Part shown: in pieces, positions 8,285 through 18,549 of the stretch
Layout: the number at the start of each line of letters is the position of its first letter
How positions within the stretch are numbered: the first letter of the stretch is position 1
NCBI RefSeq assembly: GCF_001968825.1
Contig: NZ_MIEU01000002.1
Span: 310,001 to 374,000 of the forward strand
Direction: 5' to 3'
Source of the DNA: Tersicoccus sp. Bi-70
GTDB taxonomy: Bacteria; Actinomycetota; Actinomycetes; Actinomycetales; Micrococcaceae
DNA length: 64,000 nt
The notes under the pieces: model-generated
Databases searched by the model: none
What the model saw: the letters and a program-made list of their open reading frames with translations, nothing else
Told to the model about the DNA's origin: nothing
Program-made: the position numbers and the translations under genes

Positions 8285-10912
8285 TCAGTCGGCGATGTTC
8301 TCGCTCGGGGCGAGGACGATGTCGTCGACCGTGACCTCGGCGCCCGCGTACGCGGCGTCCACGGTGAGCGTCATGTCGCTGACGTTGCCCGCGGCCTTGA
8401 GGTCGCCGAGCCCGGCGCGCAGCCGCTCGATGGCCGCCTCGGTACCGGAGATCGACGCGGAGAGCACCTCGGTGCGCTGCTTGACCTTCGCCTCGGACTT
8501 GGCCTTCCGGACCCCCGAGAGCGCGATGCCGAGCGTCGGCAGGATGCCGGTGTCGCCGTCGAACCCGCTGACCGTCGGCCATGCCGCGCGGTGCACGGAG
8601 CCGCCGCGCCACCAGGACCAGACCTCCTCGGTGGCGAACGGGATGAACGGGGCGAACAGCCGCAGCAGCGCGTCCAGGGTGGTGGCCAGCGCGGCGAGGA
8701 CGGACGCCTGCTCCGCTTCGCCCATGGTCCCGTACGCGCGGTCCTTGATCAGCTCGACGTAGTCGTCCGTGAACGTCCAGAAGAACGTCTCGGTGATCTG
8801 CAGGGCCCGGGCGTAGTCGTAGGCCGCGAACGCCTCGGTCGCCTGTGCGATGACGGCGTCCAGGGACGCGAGCAGCGCGGCGTCGAGCGGCTGCGTGAGC
8901 AGGTGGGTGTTGTCGTCGTCGAGCACGGACTCCTCGGTGGCCCCGAGGTTGAGCACGAACTTCGAGGCGTTGAGCAGCTTGATCGCCAGGCGCCGGCCGA
9001 TCTTCATCTGCCCGATGTCGTAGGCCGTGTCGCCACCCAGGCGCGCGGACGCCGCCCAGTAGCGCACGGCGTCGGAGCCGAACTGGTCCAGCACGTCCGT
9101 CGGCACGACGACGTTGCCCTTGGACTTGGACATCTTCTTCCGGTCCGGGTCCAGGATCCAGCCGGACAGGGCGGCGTGCTTCCACGGCGCGGCGTCGTTG
9201 AGGGCATCGGCGCGCACCACGGAGGAGAACAGCCAGGTGCGGATGATGTCGTGGCCCTGCGGGCGCAGATCGAACGGGAAGACCGTGGCGAACAGGTCCT
9301 CGTCGCGGCTCCACCCGCCCACGATCTGCGGGGTCAGTGACGACGTCGCCCACGTGTCCAGGACGTCCGGGTCGCCGGTGAAGCCGCCGGGCTGATCACG
9401 CGCCGACTCCTCGAACCCGGGCGCCGTCTCGGCCACCGGGTCCACCGGCAGGGCGTCGTCGTCGGGCAGGATCGGGTGCTCGTAGTCAGGCTCGCCGGCC
9501 TCGTCGAGCGGGTACCAGACGGGGATCGGCACGCCGAAGTAGCGCTGGCGGGAGACCAGCCAGTCGCCGTTGAGGCCGTCGATCCAGTTCTCGTAGCGCG
9601 CGCGCATGAACGCAGGGTGCCACTCCAGCTCCCGGCCGCGGGCGATCAGTGCCTGCCGACGGTCCGCGTCCCGGCCGCCGTTGCGGATGTACCACTGGCG
9701 GCTGGTGACGACCTCGAGCGGCTTGTCGCCCTTCTCGTAGAAGTTCACCGGGTGGGTGATGGCGCGGGGTTCGCCGTCCAGGTCACCGGACTCGGCCAGC
9801 TGCTGGGCGACCACCTCGCGGGCGCTGAACGTCGTCTTGGTCGCCAGCTGCGTGTAGGCCTCGCGGCCGGCGTCGGTGGTGATCCACTCGGGGACGTCGG
9901 CGATGATCCGGCCGTCGCGGCCCACGATCGGACGGGTCGGCAGGTCCAGCTCGCGCCACCAGGTGACGTCGGTCAGGTCGCCGAACGTGCAGATCATGGC
10001 GATGCCGGAACCCTTGTCGGGCTTGGCGAGCTCGTGCGCGAGGATCGGCACCTCGACGCCGAACAGGGGAGAGGTGACCGTCTGCCCGAACAGCGGCTGA
10101 TAGCGCTCGTCGTCGGGGTGGGCCACCAGGGCCACGCACGCCGGGATCAGCTCGGGCCGGGTCGACTCGATGTAGACCGGGCCGGAGCCGTCCGTGCGGT
10201 GGAAGGCGATCCGGTGGTAGGCGCCGGGCCGCTCCCGGTCCTCCAGCTCGGCCTGGGCGACGGCGGTGCGGAACGTGACGTCCCACAGGGTGGGCGCCTC
10301 GGCCAGGTAGGCGTCGTCGTTGGCGAGGTTGGCCAGGAAGGCGCGCTGGGAGACGGCACGGGAGGCGTCGTCGATGGTGCGGTAGGTGCGGGTCCAGTCC
10401 ACGGACAGGCCGAGGCGGGTGAACAGGTCCTCGAAGACCTTCTCGTCCTCGACCGCGAGGCGCTCGCACAGCTCGATGAAGGTGCGGCGGGAGACGGCGA
10501 CGAAGTCGCGCTCGTTCTTCGGGGGAGTGGCGGGCGGTTCGAAGGACGCGTCGTAGGGCAGCGACGGGTCGCAGCGCACACCGAAGTAGTTCTGCACGCG
10601 CCGCTCGGTGGGCAGGCCGTTGTCGTCCCAGCCCATTGGGTAGAAGACGTTCTTGCCCTGCATCCGCTGGTAGCGGGCGAGCACGTCGGTCTGCGTGTAC
10701 GAGAACATGTGCCCGACGTGCAGGGAGCCCGACGCGGTCGGCGGCGGGGTGTCGATCGAGTACACCTGCTCGCGGGTGGTCTCCTCGGTGAAACGGTAGG
10801 TCCCGTGCTGCCGCCACCGGGCGGCGTGCTTGTCCTCGAGACCCTCGAGGGCGGGCTTGTCGGGCACGGAAACGGTTGCGGGCGCGTCTATGCCCTCACG
10901 GAGTTCAGCCAT
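8285..10912 (-). CDS. valS: Valyl-tRNA synthetase
   Basis: An 875-aa class I aminoacyl-tRNA synthetase charging tRNA-Val. The HIGH-type motif is HVGH at residues 65-68 within TASGSLHVGHMFSY, and KMSKSKGN is the second signature. The segment GWDDNGLPTERRVQN and the length point to the shorter, archaeal-like ValRS form found in some actinobacteria and rickettsiae. The open frame extends 29 codons upstream, but MAELREG at 10912 is taken as the start because the extension is Pro/Arg-rich junk-like sequence. No T-box is visible upstream; instead two structured repeats lie there. Confidence 0.95.
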   Translation of the reverse strand: MAELREGIDAPATVSVPDKPALEGLEDKHAARWRQHGTYRFTEETTREQVYSIDTPPPTASGSLHVGHMFSYTQTDVLARYQRMQGKNVFYPMGWDDNGLPTERRVQNYFGVRCDPSLPYDASFEPPATPPKNERDFVAVSRRTFIELCERLAVEDEKVFEDLFTRLGLSVDWTRTYRTIDDASRAVSQRAFLANLANDDAYLAEAPTLWDVTFRTAVAQAELEDRERPGAYHRIAFHRTDGSGPVYIESTRPELIPACVALVAHPDDERYQPLFGQTVTSPLFGVEVPILAHELAKPDKGSGIAMICTFGDLTDVTWWRELDLPTRPIVGRDGRIIADVPEWITTDAGREAYTQLATKTTFSAREVVAQQLAESGDLDGEPRAITHPVNFYEKGDKPLEVVTSRQWYIRNGGRDADRRQALIARGRELEWHPAFMRARYENWIDGLNGDWLVSRQRYFGVPIPVWYPLDEAGEPDYEHPILPDDDALPVDPVAETAPGFEESARDQPGGFTGDPDVLDTWATSSLTPQIVGGWSRDEDLFATVFPFDLRPQGHDIIRTWLFSSVVRADALNDAAPWKHAALSGWILDPDRKKMSKSKGNVVVPTDVLDQFGSDAVRYWAASARLGGDTAYDIGQMKIGRRLAIKLLNASKFVLNLGATEESVLDDDNTHLLTQPLDAALLASLDAVIAQATEAFAAYDYARALQITETFFWTFTDDYVELIKDRAYGTMGEAEQASVLAALATTLDALLRLFAPFIPFATEEVWSWWRGGSVHRAAWPTVSGFDGDTGILPTLGIALSGVRKAKSEAKVKQRTEVLSASISGTEAAIERLRAGLGDLKAAGNVSDMTLTVDAAYAGAEVTVDDIVLAPSENIAD

Positions 10913-10936
10913 GGTCTCGATTGTTCCATGATGGCG

Positions 10937-11136
10937 GCGGCCGTCCGGACGGGGTGGGCTCGGTGGCGGGGTCCGCGACGGCGGGACCAGTGGCCACACC
11001 GAGTGTGACAGCTGACCGCCCTGCTCGGCCGTACCGGTGCGACGGCTACAGCCAGCGGGGCGGAAGTGACTGCTGTGACCGATCCGCTGTCACAGCAGTC
11101 ACACGGGCATCACTCGGTGTAGCCGCTGCACCGCTC
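10937..11136. repeat. Structured intergenic repeat, copy A
   Basis: A 200-bp unit that shares its first ~26 bp (GCGGCCGTCCGG...GGGTGGGCTCG) and last ~65 bp with the unit at 11211-11381. It contains a perfect 14-bp inverted repeat (11066-11079 / 11089-11102, TGACTGCTGTGAC core) with loop CGATCCGCT, nested inside an outer pair GGCCACACCGAGTG (10992-11005) / CACTCGGTGTAGCC (11111-11124) with one mismatch. It would fold into a cruciform or nested RNA hairpin. The part nearest valS may also carry its promoter. Confidence 0.7.
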
Positions 11137-11210
11137 ACTGGTCGGCGGAGGCGGGTGGCCGCGACCGGCTTCCCGCGACCGGGTGCTCCCTGAACGGCTG
11201 AAGGGTGACG

Positions 11211-11381
11211 GCGGCCGTCCGGGCGGGGTGGGCTCGCGGCTGACGCGATCGCACCCGGTGACGGGGTTGCTCGCCGTTCCGGTGCAGTGGCTACACCGAG
11301 TGGGACGGATGAGGTGGCTGTGACCGATCTGCTGTCACAGCAGGCACACGGGCATCACTCGGTGTAGCCGTTGCACCGCTC
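11211..11381. repeat. Structured intergenic repeat, copy B
   Basis: A 171-bp relative of the 10937-11136 unit. Its outer arms are perfect here (GGCTACACCGAGTG 11289-11302, CACTCGGTGTAGCC 11356-11369), while the inner arms are shorter (GCTGTGAC 11317-11324 / GTCACAGC 11334-11341). The two copies differ at several positions within stems, some compensated, which suggests that the fold matters. It sits about 100 bp upstream of the DUF559-type gene. Confidence 0.7.
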
Positions 11382-11482
11382 GGCGCCGCCTTCTCCCTCC
11401 ACCGGGTCGCGGGCGAAGGCACCGGTCCACATGCGAACCGCCGCCCGACCGCCGCCCTACCCGGAACAGGCAGGCTCGCGGC

Positions 11483-12313
11483 ATGGGAGCACTGGAGATC
11501 CACCTGGCCCAGCACTGGGGCGTGATCCGGGCGCGCGACCTGCGGTCTCTCGGTGTGGGTCCCCGAGAACTGCGACGCCTGGTCGGCGCCGGGGTGCTGG
11601 TGCGGTGCGCCCGCGGTGTGTACGCGGCCCCCTCCGCCGAACGCGACGTGATGCACGCCGCCCGGCGCTTCACCACGCTGACGTGCCTGTCCGCCTGCCA
11701 CGCCCACGGCCTGTGGGTGTGGCACCAGCCGTTCCCGCCCCACGTCGTTCGTGCTGACGGGCCGCCGATTCCCGGGGTGATCCTCCATCGCGGCACGCGT
11801 GATCCACACGAGCAGGTCGCGGACGTCCTGGACGCGCTCGCCATCGCCTTCCGCTGTGCACCGCCCAGGGAGGCGATCGTCGCGGCCGAGAGCGCGATCG
11901 TGCAGCAGCGCATCACCGTCGAGGACCTCACCGCCGCCTTCCCCGGCCAGAGGGACCGACGGATCCGGGCGTCGATCGCGCGCATCCGCACCACCAGCCA
12001 GTCCCTTCCCGAGACCCTCGCCCGTCTCGCCCTCGAGGACGTCGGGCTGACCATGCATCCTCAGGTGTTCATCGAGGGGGTCGGTCATGTCGACGGGCTG
12101 GTCGACGGGCTGGTCTGCGAGATCGACGGCCGTGCCTTCCACTCCGGTCCGAGCGAGTTCGAGGAGGACCGCCGCCGCTGGAATGCCCTCATGGAGCTCG
12201 GTATTCCGACCGTGCGCATCCCAGCGCGGTGGGTGCTCGTCGATCCCGATGCGGCGGTGCTGACGGTGCGCCGTGCCCTGGCGGCGCGTGATCGGTCAAC
12301 CGCCGGTGAGTGA
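11483..12313 (+). CDS. AbiEi-like wHTH / DUF559 nuclease-fold protein
   Basis: A 276-aa two-part protein. Residues 1-55 (AQHWGVIRARDLRSLGVGPRELRRLVGAGVLVRCARGVYAAP) match the winged helix of AbiEi-type antitoxins. Residues about 190-276 look like a DUF559/Vsr-type PD-(D/E)XK fold: VCEIDGRAFHSGPSEFEEDRRRWNALMELGI..VRIPARWV. Such proteins are numerous in actinobacteria and their role is uncertain; the fold suggests DNA binding and possible endonuclease activity. No AbiEii toxin gene follows. The GNAT gene starts 10 bp downstream and may be co-transcribed. Confidence 0.75.
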   Translation: MGALEIHLAQHWGVIRARDLRSLGVGPRELRRLVGAGVLVRCARGVYAAPSAERDVMHAARRFTTLTCLSACHAHGLWVWHQPFPPHVVRADGPPIPGVILHRGTRDPHEQVADVLDALAIAFRCAPPREAIVAAESAIVQQRITVEDLTAAFPGQRDRRIRASIARIRTTSQSLPETLARLALEDVGLTMHPQVFIEGVGHVDGLVDGLVCEIDGRAFHSGPSEFEEDRRRWNALMELGIPTVRIPARWVLVDPDAAVLTVRRALAARDRSTAGE

Positions 12314-12323
12314 GACTGGAGTC

Positions 12324-12815
12324 ATGCTGATCCGTCGCGCCGAGCCCGAGGACGTGGCGTCGATCGCGCCGCTGCTGCGTGGGAGCTCGCTCGCCTCCGT
12401 CGAGGAAGCCCTCGCCGACCCGGACCGGCTGGTGCTGGTCGCCCAGGCGCCCGACGGCGACGTCGTCGGCTGGGCCAAGACGCACCACTGGCACCACGAC
12501 GACCCGCCCGCGCCGGCCGGTCACTACCTGGGCGGCGTCACGGTGGCGGAGTCGTGGCGACGGCAGGGGATCGCCGTCGCCCTCACGGAACACCGCATGG
12601 CGTGGCTGGAGGCGCGCACCGATGTCGTCTGGTGCGTGACCAACGCCCGCAACGTCGCATCGCTCGCCCTGCACGCCGGTCTCGGCTTCGACGAGGTGAC
12701 CCGCGGCGCCCGCTTCCACACCACGACCTTCGACGGCGGGGTCGGCGTGCTGCTGTGCGCTCGCCTCGGCCTGCGCGCTGGGACCACGGCGCCGGTCGAT
12801 ACGCTGGCGCCGTGA
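12324..12815 (+). CDS. GNAT family N-acetyltransferase
   Basis: A 163-aa protein with the GNAT layout: IRRAEPEDVASIAPLL at the N-terminus, a beta-strand YLGGVTVAESWRRQGIAVALTEHRMAWL that holds the acetyl-CoA loop R-R-Q-G-I-A, and the C-terminal NARNVASLALHAGLGFDEV. The ATG at 12324 is preferred over the in-frame ATG at 12273, which would overlap the upstream gene by 41 bp. The acceptor substrate is not predictable. Confidence 0.85.
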   Translation: MLIRRAEPEDVASIAPLLRGSSLASVEEALADPDRLVLVAQAPDGDVVGWAKTHHWHHDDPPAPAGHYLGGVTVAESWRRQGIAVALTEHRMAWLEARTDVVWCVTNARNVASLALHAGLGFDEVTRGARFHTTTFDGGVGVLLCARLGLRAGTTAPVDTLAP

Positions 12816-12870
12816 CGACCCCCAGCAAGACGGCCACCGCCCGGACGACGACCGACGACGCCGTTCGCTC

Positions 12871-13302
12871 ATGACCGAGCCGCTGCGTTACCTCGCCGGC
12901 GCCTGGTCGTTCGAGCGACGCCTCGACGACCGACGCGCCGGCCACGTCTACACCGTGACCGGGACGGCGCAATTCCGCCCGACGGACGGCGACGCCGGGG
13001 TCCTCGCCTACGCCGAGACCGGGAAGCTGAGCGGGGACGGGCAACCCCCGGCCGACGTCGAACGCCACCTGACCTGGCACGACGAGGGCGACTCCCGCGT
13101 GCTGATCCGCTTCGCCGACGGGCGCGAGTACCTGCACCTGGACCTCGGCAGCGGTCACGCCGAGGGACACCACCCCTGCGAGCCGGACACCTACCTCGTC
13201 ACGCTGACGGTGGAGGACGATGACGCCTGGACCGAGACGTGGGACGTCACCGGCCCGGCCAAGGACTACACCGCCGTCACCCGGTACATCCGGCGCCGCT
13301 GA
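12871..13302 (+). CDS. DUF6314 family protein
   Basis: A 143-aa protein beginning LRYLAGAWSFERRLDDRRAGHVYTVTGTAQF, typical of the DUF6314 family: a small beta-rich, possibly lipocalin-like or ligand-binding fold with many aromatic residues (W, Y) on strands. No signal peptide or membrane segment is visible. It lies 55 bp after the GNAT gene on the same strand and precedes the ileS leader. Function unknown. Confidence 0.7.
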   Translation: MTEPLRYLAGAWSFERRLDDRRAGHVYTVTGTAQFRPTDGDAGVLAYAETGKLSGDGQPPADVERHLTWHDEGDSRVLIRFADGREYLHLDLGSGHAEGHHPCEPDTYLVTLTVEDDDAWTETWDVTGPAKDYTAVTRYIRRR

Positions 13303-13370
13303 GGCACGCAGCTCGGTCGGGAATCGCCGTTCGGTCATGTCCGGCCGCCGAGCCGAGCCCGCCGTCACGG

Positions 13371-13376
13371 TAGACT
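13371..13376 (+). promoter_or_regulatory. Probable -10 box of the ileS T-box transcript
   Basis: The hexamer TAGACT lies just before the T-box leader and would start transcription near 13383. The same hexamer precedes proA and tRNA-Ala in this window. The -35 is not obvious. Confidence 0.5.
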
Positions 13377-13381
13377 GGGCG

Positions 13382-13630
13382 CACCAGCATCGACCCGGCC
13401 ATCACCGGCGAGCTTCCGGAAGAACAGCGTGCGGCAGTGAGCAGCACGGCCAGTAGACCCGGACGGGTGCGCCCGTCACAGCGACACACGAGAGGCCGAC
13501 GGCCCCGGGTATCCGGAGCGGCCGGCAAGTGAGGTGGTACCGCGCTCGCGGACCGGCACCCGAGGCCGGAACGGGCGTCCTCGCACGACCACGAGCAGTA
13601 CCCGTGCGAGCGCAGATGAGGAAGTCACCC
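13382..13630 (+). promoter_or_regulatory. T-box riboswitch (ileS leader, translational type)
   Basis: The T-box sequence AGGTGGTACCGCG is at 13532-13544, and an ATC isoleucine specifier codon (13401-13403) lies in the Stem I region. Downstream, an anti-Shine-Dalgarno TCCTC (13578-13582) is complementary to the ileS ribosome site GAGGA (13618-13622), with a supporting CTCGCACG/CGTGCGAG helix (13580-13587 / 13603-13610). No poly-T terminator is seen, so control is probably of translation initiation: uncharged tRNA-Ile binding frees the ribosome site, as described for actinobacterial ileS T-boxes. Confidence 0.88.
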
Positions 13631-16600
13631 GTGTACCCCAAGGCCTCCGTCCGCGGCACCTCCGGCGAGCAAGCCGAGGCGTCCGCCAGTCCCCGCTTCC
13701 CCGCGATCGAGGAACTGGTCCTGACGTACTGGGACCAGGACGACACCTTTGCGGCGTCGATCGAGAACCGGTCCGCCGGCCAGGACGGCGAGAACGAGTT
13801 TGTCTTCTACGACGGCCCGCCGTTCGCCAACGGCCTGCCCCACTACGGCCACCTGCTCACCGGTTACGTCAAGGACCTGGTCGGCCGCTACCAGACCCAG
13901 CGCGGCCGGCGGGTCGAGCGCCGGTTCGGCTGGGACACGCACGGCCTGCCCGCCGAGCTCGAGGCGATGAAGCAGCTCGGCATGACGGACAAGGCCGAGA
14001 TCGAGGCCATGGGCATCGACAAGTTCAACGACGCCTGCCGCTCCTCCGTGCTCAAGTACACGCACGAGTGGCGCGACTACGTCACCCGCCAGGCCCGCTG
14101 GGTCGACTTCGACCACGACTACAAGACGCTCAACGTCGAGTACATGGAGTCCGTGCTGTGGGCGTTCAAGACGCTGCACGAGAAGGGCCTGACCTACTCC
14201 GGCTTCCGCGTCCTGCCCTACTGCTGGCACGACGAGACGCCGCTGTCCAACCACGAGCTGCGGATGGACGACGACGTCTACAAGATGCGGCAGGATCCCT
14301 CCGTCACGGTCGCGTTCCCGGTCGTCCCGTCCGGCCACGCGCTCGACGACGCGCTCACCGGCGTCCGCCTGCTCGCGTGGACGACGACGCCGTGGACCCT
14401 GCCGACCAACTTCTCCATCGCCGTCGGCCCGGAGATCCGCTACGCCGTCGTCGTGAGCCCGGACGGGACGAGGAGCCTGCTGGCCGAGTCCCTCGTCGGC
14501 GCCTACGCGAAGGACCTCGGGTTCGCCGACGCTGACGCCGCGACCGCCGCGATCGAGGCCACGCACCAGGGCCCCGAGCTCCGCGGCGTGCACTACGCCC
14601 CGCTGTGGGACTACTACACCGACGTCGAGACCTGGGGCACGCAGCACGCGTGGCAGGTGCTCGTCGAGGACTACGTGACGACGACGGACGGCACCGGGCT
14701 CGTCCACCAGGCGTCCGCCTACGGCGAGGAGGACCAGCGCTCCAGCGAGGAGGCCGGCATCCCGGTGATCCTCTCCGTCGACGAGGGCGCGAAGTTCCTG
14801 CCGATGTTTGCGGACGCGCGGTATGTGCAGGATGGAGCCGAGGCGCCCCTCGCGGGCATCGCCGGCCTGCAGGTCTTCGAGGCCAACCGGACGATCATCC
14901 GCAACCTGACCGCGTCGGGTCGGCTCGTCCGCGAGGCCAGCTACGAGCACTCCTACCCGCACTGCTGGCGCTGCCGGAACCCCCTGATCTACAAGGCCGT
15001 CTCCTCGTGGTTCGTCGAGGTGACGAAGATCAAGCAGCGGATGGTCGAGCTGAATCAGCAGATCACCTGGATCCCGGAGAACGTCAAGGACGGCCAGTTC
15101 GGCACGTGGTTGGCCAATGCCCGCGACTGGTCGATCTCCCGCAACCGGTACTGGGGCAGCCCGATCCCGGTGTGGCAGTCCTCCGACCCGACCTACCCGC
15201 GCACCGACGTGTACGGCTCGCTTGCCGAGCTGGAGGCCGACTTCGGCGTCCTGCCCCGGAATCACGCCGGTGAGGTCGACCTGCACCGGCCGTTCATCGA
15301 CGAGCTGACCCGCCCTAACCCGGACGACCCGCGGACCCCCGAGGAGGGGCAGTCGGTGATGCGGCGCGTCGAGGACGTGCTCGACGTGTGGTTCGACTCC
15401 GGGTCGATGCCGTACGCCCAGGTGCACTACCCGTTCGAGAACCAGGACTGGTTCGACCACCACAACCCGGCCGACTTCATCGTCGAGTACATCGGGCAGA
15501 CCCGTGGGTGGTTCTACACACTGCACATCCTCGCCACCGCGCTGTTCGACCGGCCGACGTTCCGCAACGTCATCAGCCACGGCATCGTGCTCGGCTCGGA
15601 CGGGCAGAAGATGTCCAAGTCGCTGCGGAACTACCCGGACGTCTCCGAGGTGCTGGACCGCGACGGTTCCGACGCGATGCGCTGGTTCCTGATGTCCTCG
15701 CCGATCCTGCGCGGCGGCAACCTCGTCGTCACCGAGCAGGGCATTCGCGACGGCGTGCGCGCCGTGCTGCTGCCCCTGTGGAACGCGTGGCACTTCTTCG
15801 CCCTCTACGCCAATGCGGCGAATGACGGCGCCGGGTACGAGGCGCAGCGGCGCACCGAGGCCACCGACGTGCTGGACCGGTACCTGCTGGCCACGACCGG
15901 CACCCTGGTCCGCGACGTCACGACCGCGCTGGACGCCTACGAGGTCTCCGACGCGTGCGACGCGCTGCGGGACTACCTGGACGTGCTCACCAACTGGTAC
16001 ATCCGCCGGTCCCGCGAACGGTTCTTCGACGAGGACACCGCCGCGTTCGACGTCCTGTACACGTGCCTGGAGACGGTGACCCGGGTCGCCGCTCCGCTGC
16101 TGCCGCTGATCGGCGAGGAGATCTGGCGCGGTCTGACCGGGGGCCGGTCCGTGCACCTGACGGACTGGCCCGACGCCGCGCAGTTCCCCGCCGACGACGC
16201 GCTGCTGGCCGCGATGGACGCGACCCGCCGGATCTGCTCGACGGGCTCGAGCCTGCGCAAGGCCGCCAACCTGCGCGTCCGGCTGCCGCTGGCGGGGATG
16301 ACCGTCGTGACCCCGCACGCCGACGTGCTGGCGGGGACCTTCGCCCGGATCATCGCGGACGAGCTGAACCTCAAGGACGTCCGCCTGGTCGACGCGGCCA
16401 CGGCCGACGCCGCCGAGTTCGGTGTCAGCCAGCAGCTCTTGGTCAACGCCCGCGCCGCCGGTCCGCGCCTCGGCAAGGGCGTGCAGGCCGTGATCAAGGC
16501 CGCCAAGTCCGGCGACTGGAGCGTCACGGACGGCGCCGACGGCGAGCAGACCGTCGTCGCCGGCGGTGTCGAACTGCAGTCCGGCGAGTTCACGCTGCAG

Positions 16601-16969
16601 ACGGTGGTGGCCGAGGGCGGCGACGCCCACGCTGCCGTCGCGGTGCTGCCCGGTGGTGGCTTCGTCGTCCTCGACACCACCCTGACCCCGGAGCTGGAGG
16701 CCGAGGGTGTCGCTCGCGACACCGTCCGGACCATCCAGCAGGCCCGCCGCGACGCGGACCTGCACATCAGCGACCGGATCCGCACCCGCGTCACCGGTCC
16801 GGCCGCGCTGCTGGCGGCCCTGCGGGCCAACGAGGAGCTGGTGATGGCCGAGACGCTGACGACGGTGCTCGACCTGGTCGAGGGCGCGGACACCGACGTC
16901 GCGGTGGAGAGGCTGACGAGCGGGAACGTGACCGGCGAGACCATCGAGACCGAGGGAGTCCAGCGATGA
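13631..16969 (+). CDS. ileS: Isoleucyl-tRNA synthetase (ileS2-like)
   Basis: A 1112-aa class I synthetase charging tRNA-Ile. HYGH is at residues 71-74 within [28 protein letters not shown] follows, and [13 protein letters not shown] is the KMSKS region; CWRC is in the editing/insert region. Length and motifs fit the eukaryote-like IleRS2 type common in actinobacteria, which as a class tolerates mupirocin. The GTG at 13631 is chosen because GAGGAAG (13618-13624) lies 6 bp upstream; the ATG at 13616 would sit on that site. The stop overlaps folC by 4 bp (ATGA). Confidence 0.95.
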   Translation: MYPKASVRGTSGEQAEASASPRFPAIEELVLTYWDQDDTFAASIENRSAGQDGENEFVFYDGPPFANGLPHYGHLLTGYVKDLVGRYQTQRGRRVERRFGWDTHGLPAELEAMKQLGMTDKAEIEAMGIDKFNDACRSSVLKYTHEWRDYVTRQARWVDFDHDYKTLNVEYMESVLWAFKTLHEKGLTYSGFRVLPYCWHDETPLSNHELRMDDDVYKMRQDPSVTVAFPVVPSGHALDDALTGVRLLAWTTTPWTLPTNFSIAVGPEIRYAVVVSPDGTRSLLAESLVGAYAKDLGFADADAATAAIEATHQGPELRGVHYAPLWDYYTDVETWGTQHAWQVLVEDYVTTTDGTGLVHQASAYGEEDQRSSEEAGIPVILSVDEGAKFLPMFADARYVQDGAEAPLAGIAGLQVFEANRTIIRNLTASGRLVREASYEHSYPHCWRCRNPLIYKAVSSWFVEVTKIKQRMVELNQQITWIPENVKDGQFGTWLANARDWSISRNRYWGSPIPVWQSSDPTYPRTDVYGSLAELEADFGVLPRNHAGEVDLHRPFIDELTRPNPDDPRTPEEGQSVMRRVEDVLDVWFDSGSMPYAQVHYPFENQDWFDHHNPADFIVEYIGQTRGWFYTLHILATALFDRPTFRNVISHGIVLGSDGQKMSKSLRNYPDVSEVLDRDGSDAMRWFLMSSPILRGGNLVVTEQGIRDGVRAVLLPLWNAWHFFALYANAANDGAGYEAQRRTEATDVLDRYLLATTGTLVRDVTTALDAYEVSDACDALRDYLDVLTNWYIRRSRERFFDEDTAAFDVLYTCLETVTRVAAPLLPLIGEEIWRGLTGGRSVHLTDWPDAAQFPADDALLAAMDATRRICSTGSSLRKAANLRVRLPLAGMTVVTPHADVLAGTFARIIADELNLKDVRLVDAATADAAEFGVSQQLLVNARAAGPRLGKGVQAVIKAAKSGDWSVTDGADGEQTVVAGGVELQSGEFTLQTVVAEGGDAHAAVAVLPGGGFVVLDTTLTPELEAEGVARDTVRTIQQARRDADLHISDRIRTRVTGPAALLAALRANEELVMAETLTTVLDLVEGADTDVAVERLTSGNVTGETIETEGVQR

Positions 16970-18549
16970 GCGAGCACGACGGCCACGGACACGACGGCCA
17001 CGGGCACGACGACCACCACCGGCACGACCACGACCACGGACTCGACGACGACCTGACGCCGGAGGAGCAGGACGCCGAGGAGATGCGGGACCTGCTCGGG
17101 CTCGAGGACGCCGACGTGGTCGGCGACCCGTTCGCCGTCGACGACTCCGACACCGGGTCGGCCCTGCCGAGCGACCAGGACACGACCGACGCGGACGAGT
17201 TCTCCGTCGCCAGCGTGTACGCCGAACTGCTCGCCCGCGCGCCGGAGAACAAGATGGAGCCGCGGCTCGACCCGCTGCGCCGGGCCGTCGAGATCCTCGG
17301 CGACCCGCACCGGGCGGCTCCGGTCATCCACGTCACCGGCACCAACGGCAAGACGTCGACCGCCCGGATCATCGAGTCCGTCCTGCTCGCGCACGACCTG
17401 CGCACCGGCCGCTACACCAGCCCGCACCTGACCTCGGTCACCGAGCGGATCAGCATCGACGGGCGGCCCGTCTCCGACGCGACGTTCGTGCGCGTGTGGG
17501 ACGAGGTCCGCCCCTACCTCGAGCTGGTCGACACGGAGCTGACCGGCGCGGGGCAGCCCCGGCTGACCTACTTCGAGTGCGTCACGATCCTCGCCTTCGC
17601 CGTGTTCGCGGACGCGCCCGTCGACGTCGTCGTGCTCGAGGTGGGCATCGGCGGCACGTGGGATGCGACCAACGTGGCGGACGGCATCGTCAGCGTCATC
17701 ACTCCGATCTCGCTGGATCACACCGACATGCTCGGCGACACCGTCGAGGAGATCGCCGAGAACAAGGCCGGCATCATCAAGCGGGGCGGGTTCCTCGTTT
17801 CTGCCGTGCAGCCGGTGGAGGCGGCGGAGGTGCTGCTGGCGAAGTCCCAGGAGGTCGGGGCGCAGTACCGCTTCGAGGGCATCGAGTTCGGCGTCGAGTC
17901 GCGCAGTGTGGCCGTCGGTGGGCAGCAGCTGACCGTCGACGGGCTCGCGGCCCGGTACGAGGACCTCGTCCTCCCGCTGCACGGTGCGCACCAGGCGGAG
18001 AACGCCGCGGTGGCGATCGCCGCCGTCGAGGCGTTCCTCGGGGGAGGGGAGAAGGAGCTGAACGTCGAGCTTGTGCGCGAGGGCTTCGCCGCCGTCCGCT
18101 CCCCGGGCCGGCTCGAGACGGTCCGCACGGACCCGCCCGTCGTCGTGGACGCCGCCCACAACCCGGCCGGCATGGCCGTGACGGTCGCGGCCCTGCGGGA
18201 GGCGTTCGCGTTCTCCCGCGCCGTGGTGGTGCTCGGGGTGCTGGCGGAGAAGGACGCCGAGGGCATCCTCGAGGCGCTCCAGGAGGCATTCGCGGAGATG
18301 CCGGTGACGCTCGTGCTCACGCGTTCGTCCTCGCCGCGGGCCATCGAGCCCACCGAGCTGGCCGAGATGGCGCAGACGTGGTTCGCCGAGGAGTCGGTGC
18401 TGGTCGAGGAGTCGCTCGACGACGCGCTCGCCACCGCCATCCAGCTCGCCGACGACCCGCAGCAGTTCGACGGGCTCGTCCTCGTCGCGGGGTCCATCAC
18501 CCTGATCGCCGAGGCCCGCATCCTGCTGGGCGCCGAGGAGACGCGATGA
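16966..18549 (+). CDS. folC: Folylpolyglutamate/dihydrofolate synthase with His-rich N-terminus
   Basis: A 527-aa Mur-ligase-fold enzyme that adds glutamates to folates (and may also make dihydrofolate). The ATP loop is [11 protein letters not shown] (about residues 125-135), followed by the folate-site [17 protein letters not shown] and DAAHNPAG motifs. Residues 4-24 contain 10 His alternating with Asp/Gly, an unusual tail likely to bind metal ions, followed by an acidic stretch to about residue 80 before the family domain. The start overlaps ileS (ATGA), and the stop overlaps the DUF4233 gene in the same way, so all three share the T-box leader. Confidence 0.93.
   Translation: MSEHDGHGHDGHGHDDHHRHDHDHGLDDDLTPEEQDAEEMRDLLGLEDADVVGDPFAVDDSDTGSALPSDQDTTDADEFSVASVYAELLARAPENKMEPRLDPLRRAVEILGDPHRAAPVIHVTGTNGKTSTARIIESVLLAHDLRTGRYTSPHLTSVTERISIDGRPVSDATFVRVWDEVRPYLELVDTELTGAGQPRLTYFECVTILAFAVFADAPVDVVVLEVGIGGTWDATNVADGIVSVITPISLDHTDMLGDTVEEIAENKAGIIKRGGFLVSAVQPVEAAEVLLAKSQEVGAQYRFEGIEFGVESRSVAVGGQQLTVDGLAARYEDLVLPLHGAHQAENAAVAIAAVEAFLGGGEKELNVELVREGFAAVRSPGRLETVRTDPPVVVDAAHNPAGMAVTVAALREAFAFSRAVVVLGVLAEKDAEGILEALQEAFAEMPVTLVLTRSSSPRAIEPTELAEMAQTWFAEESVLVEESLDDALATAIQLADDPQQFDGLVLVAGSITLIAEARILLGAEETR

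Noticed and set aside
13529-13630. N-terminal extension of IleRS from an upstream ATG
   Set aside because: The first 34 codons are the T-box sequence and the sequestering helix, and the ribosome site lies just before the GTG at 13631.
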